Positions 14,911 to 20,210 of a stretch of 20,210 bases of DNA are shown here, in pieces. This DNA is from DAOTWP01 sp034435675 (GTDB lineage: Bacteria; Chloroflexota; Anaerolineae; Aggregatilineales; Phototrophicaceae). The position numbers were made by a program, and so were the translations under genes. The stretch lies in assembly GCA_034435675.1 (NCBI GenBank), contig DAOTWP010000347.1, forward strand, positions 1 to 20,210, read 5' to 3'. The notes beneath the pieces are model-generated. The model searched no databases. It worked only from the letters and a program-made list of their open reading frames with translations, and was not told the DNA's origin. The first letter of the stretch is position 1. Each line of letters begins with the position of its first letter.

Positions 14911-14924
14911 GTGACATGTGTCAC
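14911..14924. promoter_or_regulatory. CRP/FNR-family palindrome in the divergent kinase-ccm region
   Basis: GTGA-N6-TCAC is an exact match to the inner core recognised by CRP-type regulators, within a longer repeat GTGACA-TG-TGTCAC. It sits between the kinase start and ccmE, about 78 bases upstream of the start point predicted from the TATAAT at 14984. It could serve either direction. The outer bases of the classical site (T and A) are not conserved, and the cognate regulator is not in the window. Confidence 0.5.
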
Positions 14925-14983
14925 GGCTCATTGGTACTAAATGAAAGCTGTTTCACATGGTAGAAACTGTTACCTTAGGGGGG

Positions 14984-14989
14984 TATAAT
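14984..14989 (+). promoter_or_regulatory. -10 element of the ccm promoter
   Basis: A perfect TATAAT lies 35 bases before the ccmE ATG, giving a short leader. The hexamer 17 bases upstream (TAGAAA) is a poor -35 box, so activation by an upstream-bound protein is plausible; the palindrome at 14911 is well placed for that. Confidence 0.6.
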
Positions 14990-15024
14990 GGACAGATGCA
15001 TTTGAGACCTTATGCGAGGGACGA

Positions 15025-15561
15025 ATGGCAGAAATTAGCTGGGGCAAAAAGCAGGCAATCACCCCGACCGTGAACAAAAGCGCCGTAGCGCGGTACAAGT
15101 TCATCGTTGGTGGCGTGCTCATGCTGGCGGCAGTTGTCTTTTTGATCGTTTCAGGCACTTTTGCCGGGGCGCGTTACTTTATTACAGTGGACGAGCTGGT
15201 GAACGACAGCCAATATGTCGGTCAGACGGTACGCATTTCTGGCGCTGTGATTGGTGATACGATTGCTTACGATAGTCAAAATCTGATTATTGACTTTACT
15301 ATTGCCAACATCCCCGAAAATACCACCGATCTGGCGCTTACACTGCACAACGCTGTAATGGATCTCGACGCCGCCCGTGTTCCCGTTCACATCGAGAATC
15401 AGGTCATGCCCGACCTGCTCCAGCACGAAGCACAGGCAATCCTGACCGGCGCGCTAGGTGCAGATGGCGTATTCTATGCAACAGAACTACTGCTCAAATG
15501 CCCCAGTCGCTATGAAGAATCGGTCCCGCAGCAGGTCGAGGCTGCCGCGCCGGGTGCGTAG
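15025..15561 (+). CDS. ccmE: CcmE-like heme chaperone, CXXXY variant
   Basis: This 178-residue protein has one N-terminal membrane anchor (KFIVGGVLMLAAVVFLIV) and an OB-fold domain with VGQTVRISGAV, DFTIAN, LTLHNAVMDL and AILTGAL. CcmE carries heme covalently from CcmC to CcmF. E. coli attaches it through His130 in HXXXY; here the matching motif is CPSRY, Cys159 and Tyr163. The cysteine form is known from archaea and Desulfovibrio-type Ccm systems. GAGGG precedes the ATG at 15025. The gene heads the rightward ccm operon; ccmA, B, C and D are not present nearby. A 108-bp gap with a hairpin leads to ccmF. Confidence 0.9.
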   Translation: MAEISWGKKQAITPTVNKSAVARYKFIVGGVLMLAAVVFLIVSGTFAGARYFITVDELVNDSQYVGQTVRISGAVIGDTIAYDSQNLIIDFTIANIPENTTDLALTLHNAVMDLDAARVPVHIENQVMPDLLQHEAQAILTGALGADGVFYATELLLKCPSRYEESVPQQVEAAAPGA

Positions 15562-15614
15562 TCAGCGCTACGAGTCAGATTCACCCAAGCTGAAGACCAT
15601 GTATGCAACACAAC

Positions 15615-15645
15615 GGCGCTGCGAAAAGGGGATCGGTGCAGCGCC
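15615..15645. other. Stem-loop between ccmE and ccmF
   Basis: Perfect 8-bp arms GGCGCTGC and GCAGCGCC surround a 15-base loop. No T-run follows, so it is unlikely to be a full terminator. It may stabilise or process the ccm transcript, or hold back part of the transcription. The ccmF ribosome site GGAGGGG lies 15 bases after it. Confidence 0.55.
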
Positions 15646-15669
15646 ATCCTGGATCAATTTGGAGGGGCT

Positions 15670-17784
15670 ATGCTTGCAGAAATTGGTTTGTTAACCACCC
15701 TGTTCGCCTTTATTTCCGCACTTTACGCAATTGTGGCATCTATCTATGGTGAGCGCTTCGCGCACAGTGAATCACTGGTGCGCAGCGGGCGCAATGCTGC
15801 GCTGCTGACGGCAGTGATGCTGACCATCGCTACAGTCGCGCTGGAACTCGCCATCCTCACCGAAGACTACCAGATCGCCTATGTCTGGTCGGTGTCCAAC
15901 CCGCAGATGCCGCTGTTCTTCCGCGTCACGGCGCTGTGGGGATCCCAGGCAGGCTCGCTGATGTTCTGGTCGTTCCTGATGAGCCTGTTCGCAGCGGCAA
16001 CCGTGCTGATCAACTGGCGCACCCAGCGCCGCCTGATGCCCTATGCCATCGCTTTCATGATGGCGACGCTCATCTTTTTCCTGGGGCTGTCGCTGTTTCT
16101 GGAAAACCCGTTTGAGCGCTGGTGGATTGTCCCCACCAATCCGGTCGAAACGCAGGTCGTTCGCGCGACCTTCGCCCCAGCAGGCGCGGTTGCCCCGGAC
16201 CCCATCTCGCTGTCACAGTCCGCGCAGGGCTTGAACCCGCTGCTGCGCCATTTTGGCATGGCAATTCACCCGCCGATGCTCTATCTCGGTTTTGTCGGTT
16301 TTATCATCCCCTTCGCCTATGCGATGGCGGCGCTTGCCTCCGGTGACCTGACCACCAACTGGATCAAGGTGTCGCGGCGCTGGACATTGCTGGCGTGGCT
16401 GTTCCTCAGCCTCGGCTTAATTCTGGGTGGGCGCTGGGCGTATGATGTGCTCGGCTGGGGCGGCTACTGGGGCTGGGATCCGGTCGAGAATGCGGCATTC
16501 CTGCCCTGGCTGATCGGCACTGCCTTCCTGCACAGTGTGATGATGCAGGAAAAACGTGGCATGTTCAAAACATGGAACATGTTCCTGATTATTGGCACGT
16601 TCAGCGCCGTAATGTTCGGCACGTTTGCCACGCGCAGCGGTCTGGTAGACAGTGTCCACAGCTTCGCCCGCAGCGAAATCGGCTTCCCAATGTTCTTCTT
16701 CTGGTTCAGCGCCACGATCATCGCCGTTGTGCTGATTTTGTGGCGGCGCAGCCGGGGTGAACTGCGTGACGAACACGCCTTCACCAGCCTGTTCAGCCGC
16801 GAAACCCTGTTCGTGCTGAACAACTTCGTTTTTGTCGCGCTGTTTATTGCCATCTTCTGGGGCAGCTTCGGCGCGCCGATCCTCAGTGAACTGCTGATGG
16901 GCACAGACATCACCCTCGGCACGGACTACTTCATGCAGGTCACGCCGCCGCTGTTTCTGGTGATGTATATTCTGATGGGAGTCGCCCCGCTGTCTGCGTG
17001 GGGAGCATCGTCTTTGGCGCGCATCGGGCAGGCGCTGCTGATCCCGCTGGTGCTGACACTGATTACGCTGGCACTGTTCGTCCTCACCGGAACACAGCAT
17101 ATCGGCGCGCTGATCGGCTATGGCATCGTGCTGCTGGCGGGCTACGTCGCCATCTGGGAAACTGTGCGCGGGGTCATTGCCCGGCAAAAGGTGCACCAGG
17201 AGAATGTGCTGCTGTCGCTGCGGGCGCTGTTCACACGCAACCCGCGCCGTTACGGCGGCTACATGATCCATCTGGGCGTGACCATCATCGGTATTGGCGT
17301 CATTGGCAGCACACTGTTCCAGCAGGAAACCCAGCGCACGCTCGCTGTCGGCGAAAGCCTGGCGATTGGCGGCTACGAAATGCGCTATGACGCGCTGTTT
17401 CCCGGACAAATCTCTGAAGACGGGCGCGTAATGGACATCGCGCAGGTGACCGTGCTGCGCGACGGGCAGGCGCTGACAGTGCTGCGCCCGCGCCGTGACT
17501 TCTTCCCGCAGACTGCCGGGATGAACAGCATGACGATTGCCGGGGCACACAGCACGGTTGAAAACGACTTCTATGTGCTGCTGGTCAACTGGGAACCAAT
17601 TGGCACACAGGCTGCCACCTTCAAGGTGTATATCAACCCGTTGATTAACCTCGTCTGGTGGGGCGGCATCATTCTGATGATTGGCACGGCGCTGGCGGTC
17701 TGGCCCCGCGAGGTGCTGCCCGCACGCATGCGCGCCGAAGTCCGCGCGGGCGGGGGCACACGGCTGGCGACCAGCAAAAGCTGA
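15670..17784 (+). CDS. ccmF: CcmF, cytochrome c heme lyase
   Basis: This 704-residue multi-spanning membrane protein (usual ~650-700) carries the WWD heme-handling motif, WAYDVLGWGGYWGWDPVENA from residue 256. Conserved histidines lie in HFGMAIHPP (His194, His200), SGLVDSVHSFA and GGYMIHLGV. CcmF takes heme from holo-CcmE and, with CcmH, attaches it to the cysteines of apocytochromes outside the membrane. The start follows GGAGGGG. The C-terminal part has the expected periplasmic-type domain (ETQRTLAVGESLAIGGYEM) and last helix (INLVWWGGIILMIGTALAVW). It is in one orientation with ccmE, ccmH and ccmG. Heavy demand for this enzyme is expected given the 18-heme operon next door. Confidence 0.96.
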   Translation: MLAEIGLLTTLFAFISALYAIVASIYGERFAHSESLVRSGRNAALLTAVMLTIATVALELAILTEDYQIAYVWSVSNPQMPLFFRVTALWGSQAGSLMFWSFLMSLFAAATVLINWRTQRRLMPYAIAFMMATLIFFLGLSLFLENPFERWWIVPTNPVETQVVRATFAPAGAVAPDPISLSQSAQGLNPLLRHFGMAIHPPMLYLGFVGFIIPFAYAMAALASGDLTTNWIKVSRRWTLLAWLFLSLGLILGGRWAYDVLGWGGYWGWDPVENAAFLPWLIGTAFLHSVMMQEKRGMFKTWNMFLIIGTFSAVMFGTFATRSGLVDSVHSFARSEIGFPMFFFWFSATIIAVVLILWRRSRGELRDEHAFTSLFSRETLFVLNNFVFVALFIAIFWGSFGAPILSELLMGTDITLGTDYFMQVTPPLFLVMYILMGVAPLSAWGASSLARIGQALLIPLVLTLITLALFVLTGTQHIGALIGYGIVLLAGYVAIWETVRGVIARQKVHQENVLLSLRALFTRNPRRYGGYMIHLGVTIIGIGVIGSTLFQQETQRTLAVGESLAIGGYEMRYDALFPGQISEDGRVMDIAQVTVLRDGQALTVLRPRRDFFPQTAGMNSMTIAGAHSTVENDFYVLLVNWEPIGTQAATFKVYINPLINLVWWGGIILMIGTALAVWPREVLPARMRAEVRAGGGTRLATSKS

Positions 17785-17801
17785 CACTGACCGGCACACA
17801 G

Positions 17802-17845
17802 GCGCAAAGCCATCGCACCGGTTTATCTGGGCGCCGGCTTTGCGC
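17802..17845. other. Stem-loop between ccmF and ccmH
   Basis: Perfect 10-bp arms GCGCAAAGCC (17802-17811) and GGCTTTGCGC (17836-17845) flank a 24-base loop that itself contains GC-rich pairing segments. It begins about 17 bases past the ccmF stop and lacks a T-run. The next ATG follows a CAGGAG ribosome site. Confidence 0.6.
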
Positions 17846-17880
17846 TGCTGTGCAACCGATGTATTCAGGAGCATATAAGT

Positions 17881-18411
17881 ATGAAGTTCAAGCTATCGGT
17901 ACTGCTGCTGGCGCTGGCTGCCACGCTGGCTGCCGCGCTGCCTGCCGCTGCGCAGGCAGACCCCACCCCACAGCCTGCGGGACCCCCGCGCAGTGTCACC
18001 GACGACGAAGTCAATGCTATTGCCGAAGGGTTATACTGCCCGGTTTGCGAGAATATCCCGCTGGACACCTGCGGCACTGCCGCCTGTGCTGACTGGCGCA
18101 ACGAAATCCGCCTGATGCTGGAAGCCGGCTACAGCGAAGCGCAGATCGTCGCCGACTTTGTGCGCCGCTTTGGGGACCGCGTGGTTGGCGTGCCACAGGA
18201 CCCGGCGCTGGCGGCGCTCTCACTGGTAACGCCCTGGGTTATCATTGCGCTCAGTCTGGGCGTGGCGTTCAGCATCTTCCTGCGCTGGCGCAGTGCACAT
18301 GCGACACAACCCGCACCGGCTGCACCCACCACCCCTGTGCCAGCGCCAGCGCCAGCAGCCGAAACAGCGGATCGTTACCGGGATCTGTTGGAGCAGGACT
18401 TAACCAATTAA
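17881..18411 (+). CDS. ccmH: CcmH, apocytochrome thiol-oxidoreductase
   Basis: This 176-residue protein has a signal peptide (residues 1-~24), a small CcmH domain with CPVC (Cys53, Cys56) and the downstream block DWRNEIRLMLEAGYSEAQIVADFVRRFGDRVV. A C-terminal membrane helix (LVTPWVIIALSLGVAFSIFL) and a Pro/Ala-rich tail follow. CcmH keeps apocytochrome CXXCH cysteines reduced and presents them to CcmF. Two further cysteines (64 and 69, in TCGTAAC) follow the redox pair; from memory this pattern is seen in Chloroflexota-type CcmH and not in the E. coli protein. It is preceded by CAGGAG. The downstream 147-bp gap is structured. Confidence 0.92.
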   Translation: MKFKLSVLLLALAATLAAALPAAAQADPTPQPAGPPRSVTDDEVNAIAEGLYCPVCENIPLDTCGTAACADWRNEIRLMLEAGYSEAQIVADFVRRFGDRVVGVPQDPALAALSLVTPWVIIALSLGVAFSIFLRWRSAHATQPAPAAPTTPVPAPAPAAETADRYRDLLEQDLTN

Positions 18412-18558
18412 CAGGGGTGCGGCGTGCCTTGCCCCGCTTGAGCAATTGCCGGGGAAAACTCCCGGCAGCTAACCGTAAACCGGGACAAGGGGATTAATCT
18501 CCCTGTTCGTACCAGCAACCATGTACTTTTGAAACATAGGTTATTCTGAGGAACAACC
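18412..18558 (+). other. Structured intergenic leader before the ccmG-like gene
   Basis: This gap between ccmH and the thioredoxin gene holds several stems. There is a 7-bp perfect hairpin TGCCGGG/CCCGGCA (18447-18467), with AGC and GCT just outside able to extend it around a bulge. A second stem pairs ACA-GGG with CCC-TGT (18485-18506). CAGGG at 18412 can alternatively pair with CCCTG at 18501, closing the whole region. No T-run follows, so it is not a simple terminator. The CAGCTAACCGTAA stretch recalls the 3' part of c-di-AMP (ydaO) riboswitches, but the other conserved elements are missing. Function is unassigned. Confidence 0.4.
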
Positions 18559-19143
18559 ATGAGCACATTAGATCAACATCTAGCGGATCAGCCCGACAGC
18601 GACGCCGTCGCAACCAGACGCAGCGGGTTAGGGCTGGGGTCACTGCTGCTGATCGGCGGCATTGTCATCGCGGGCGCAATCTTCGCGCTGGCGTTGTCGC
18701 GCCAGAACCTGAGCCAACCGACATCCGGACCCGCTCCCCTGTTCACCGCGACCACCTTCGACGGGCAGACCGTCTCGCTTGCTGACCTGCGTGGCAAGGT
18801 CGTCGTGATCAACTTCTGGGCGGGCTGGTGTGTCGAATGCGGCTACGAGGCAGAAGATTTGCAGCGCACCCATGAAAGTTACCTGCCCGGCGGTGAAGTG
18901 GTCTTTATCGGCATTGCCTATGCCGACAACGGACCCAGTTCGCTGGCATATCTGGATCGCTTCAACATCACCTATCTCAATGCACCCGACCTCGGCACAC
19001 GCATTTCCGACTATTACAACATCACTGGCGTGCCAGAGACGTTTATCATTGACCGCCAGGGCAACGTTGCCGAACTGATTATCGGTCCTACCGATCAGGC
19101 ACGGCTCACCGCGATCATTGATCGCGTGCTGGCACAAAGCTAG
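18559..19143 (+). CDS. CcmG/DsbE-like membrane-anchored thioredoxin
   Basis: This 194-residue protein has a single N-terminal membrane helix (SLLLIGGIVIAGAIFALAL, ~30-50) and a TlpA/ResA/CcmG-type thioredoxin domain: VVVINFWAGWCVEC with active-site Cys91 and Cys94, then the cis-proline loop GVPETFIID and the C-terminal strand GNVAELIIGP. It reduces oxidised cytochrome or CcmH thiols outside the membrane. The active pair is CVEC where most CcmG proteins have CPXC or CXPC, which could change its redox potential. It has its own ~147-base leader; the stop is nine bases before the CcmI-like gene. Confidence 0.9.
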   Translation: MSTLDQHLADQPDSDAVATRRSGLGLGSLLLIGGIVIAGAIFALALSRQNLSQPTSGPAPLFTATTFDGQTVSLADLRGKVVVINFWAGWCVECGYEAEDLQRTHESYLPGGEVVFIGIAYADNGPSSLAYLDRFNITYLNAPDLGTRISDYYNITGVPETFIIDRQGNVAELIIGPTDQARLTAIIDRVLAQS

Positions 19144-19152
19144 GAGAGCATC

Positions 19153-19599
19153 ATGAGCGCAGAAGCTTTGATGATTACACTGCTGATTGCTGCCGCCGGG
19201 TTATTCTGGCTGGCACAGCCGTTCATGCAGCGCGGCAGTACACTCAAAGGCGCAGAGCTAAAGCTGTATAAAGAACGCGAGGCGCTGCTGACCAGTTATG
19301 AGCGCATTCTGGGCGTGATTCGCGATCTGGACGAAGACTATAACCTGGGCAAACTGCAACAGGCGGACTACACTGCCGAACGGGCAAGCTGGGCGGCGCA
19401 GGGCGCTGCCGTGCTGGAAGCGCTGGAAAAGCTGACCGGCAGCCCCATGAGAGCAGTCAAGACATCCAAAACATCGAAAGCCGCCCGCCAGCAGCCAGAA
19501 CCCGCGGAAGCAGGCAGCGACCCGGATATGGTACTGGACGCGGCGATTGAACAGGCGATTGCCAAATATGTCGAGGCAAAAGGCGGTGCGGGCGATTGA
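19153..19599 (+). CDS. Short CcmI-like membrane protein
   Basis: This 148-residue protein has an N-terminal membrane helix (ALMITLLIAAAGLFWLAQPF) and a coiled-coil region with RILGVIRDLDEDYNLGKLQQADY. That stretch is the pattern of the N-terminal part of CcmI, where a loop after the first helix helps CcmH and CcmF. The TPR domain of full CcmI, which binds apocytochrome C-termini, is absent. The tail has a basic Thr/Ser/Lys linker followed by a short acidic helix. GGAGAG lies ahead of the ATG, overlapping the ccmG-like stop. Its place in a ccm operon supports the role; the name is by pattern and position. Confidence 0.65.
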   Translation: MSAEALMITLLIAAAGLFWLAQPFMQRGSTLKGAELKLYKEREALLTSYERILGVIRDLDEDYNLGKLQQADYTAERASWAAQGAAVLEALEKLTGSPMRAVKTSKTSKAARQQPEPAEAGSDPDMVLDAAIEQAIAKYVEAKGGAGD

Positions 19600-19667
19600 T
19601 CCTCGGCGACAGATGAACGTACCAGCGGCGACTCGATATTCATACTAGGAAACGGAACGATCTCGAT

Positions 19668-20210
19668 ATGATCCGACTTTTAGCTGCCTGCCTGATCCTG
19701 CTCGTGCTGCTCCTGGGGGGCTGTCAGGGATTGGGCGGCGAACCGCAAATCGTGGGCGAGCTGCCACCGCAGCGGGTCCTTACCCCGGCGCAGTCGCCTG
19801 ATCTGGCGCTTGGCGCCCAGGTGTATGCCCAGAACTGCACCCGCTGTCACGGCATCGGCGGGCAGAGCGATGGTGAAATGGTGGAGGCTGGGCGTGTGCC
19901 GCAGATGGCGGCTTTCACCGATCCGGCAACTATCAACGATGCCACCCCCGCCGAATTCTTCATCACCATTACCGAGGGCAACCTTGACGCGCTCATGCCG
20001 CCGTGGGGCGAGGAATTGAGCGAAGCCGAGCGCTGGTCGGTGGCGCTGTATGTCTACACGCTGTCCTACTCGCCGGAAATGCTGGCGCGCGGGCAGCAGG
20101 TCTGGCTGGACAACTGTGCCGAATGCCATGGCGCAGATGGGCGCGGTACGGCAGACGGCGATCCCCTGCCTGACATGAGTAATCTTGCCGAGGGCATGGC
20201 GCTGTCTGTG
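19668..20210 (+). CDS. Diheme lipoprotein cytochrome c (5' part, runs off window)
   Basis: The frame from ATG 19668 is open to the window end (181 codons). A lipoprotein signal is clear: MIRLLAACLILLVLLLGGC with Cys19 as the lipid-bearing residue. Two class-I-type cytochrome c motifs follow, CTRCHG (~58-63) and CAECHG (~157-162). Between them is the PPWGEELSEAERWSVALYVYTL block typical of a c-type fold with a methionine-ligand loop (ALMPPW). The protein is a surface-anchored electron carrier and would be matured by the Ccm proteins encoded just upstream. The 68-bp gap before it has GGAA-type ribosome sites but no clear promoter, so it may be part of the ccm transcript. More domains may lie beyond the window. 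Confidence 0.88.
   Translation, partial: MIRLLAACLILLVLLLGGCQGLGGEPQIVGELPPQRVLTPAQSPDLALGAQVYAQNCTRCHGIGGQSDGEMVEAGRVPQMAAFTDPATINDATPAEFFITITEGNLDALMPPWGEELSEAERWSVALYVYTLSYSPEMLARGQQVWLDNCAECHGADGRGTADGDPLPDMSNLAEGMALSV

Noticed and set aside
16417..17874. 485-codon open frame on the minus strand opposite ccmF
   Set aside because: It is a mirror of the strongly coding ccmF frame; the product is rich in Gln, Arg and His with no domain, which is typical of antisense frames in GC-rich genes.
18462..18482. c-di-AMP (ydaO) riboswitch call
   Set aside because: Only the CAGCTAACC-GTAA part matches; other conserved blocks could not be found in the 147-bp gap.

Overview
This 20.2-kb window is dense, GC-rich bacterial DNA with two functional blocks meeting tail to tail near position 6,850. 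Every gene start I settled on is ATG. The sequence points to a free-living respiratory bacterium. A Chloroflexota-like (Anaerolineae-type) origin is my best guess, from the four-cysteine CcmH motif and the short CcmI-like protein. That is inference; no marker gene is present.

Block 1 (1-6349, + strand) is a C-P lyase operon for phosphonate use: phnG (3' end only), phnH, phnI, phnJ, phnK, phnL, phnM and a hexapeptide-repeat acyltransferase of the phosphonate-associated family. Genes overlap or are tightly spaced, except for ~0.1-kb gaps around phnL. The most surprising observation is that PhnJ, the radical-SAM subunit, keeps the family fold signatures but has lost three of the four conserved cysteines (two cluster ligands and the catalytic thiyl cysteine). 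A small dimeric alpha/beta-barrel-like protein (6506-6820) follows, then a hairpin that can serve as terminator for both converging units.

Block 2 (6933-20210) is a respiratory block. On the minus strand, read right to left, are a Cache-type sensor kinase, a NarL-type response regulator, a nine-heme cytochrome c, a second nine-heme cytochrome c with a C-terminal membrane anchor, an NrfC/PsrB-like four-cluster iron-sulfur protein and an NrfD/HybB-like ten-helix quinone-interacting membrane protein. Together these would form a membrane electron-transfer complex carrying 18 hemes c and four [4Fe-4S] clusters, whose substrate cannot be read from the sequence (no NrfA-type CXXCK motif, no molybdopterin subunit). 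Divergently, on the plus strand, are cytochrome c maturation genes ccmE (CXXXY variant), ccmF, ccmH, a ccmG-like thioredoxin, a short ccmI-like gene, and the start of a diheme lipoprotein cytochrome c that runs off the window.

The logic of block 2 is coherent: the kinase/regulator pair sits between the multiheme operon and the heme-attachment machinery. A CRP/FNR-family half-site palindrome lies in the divergent promoter region, and a pair of direct repeats 23 bp apart precedes the nonaheme gene. The ccm gaps each carry a stem-loop. I saw no tRNA, rRNA, CRISPR array, insertion sequence or phage gene. No gene-free stretch exceeds 300 bases; the longest is 12078-12323.
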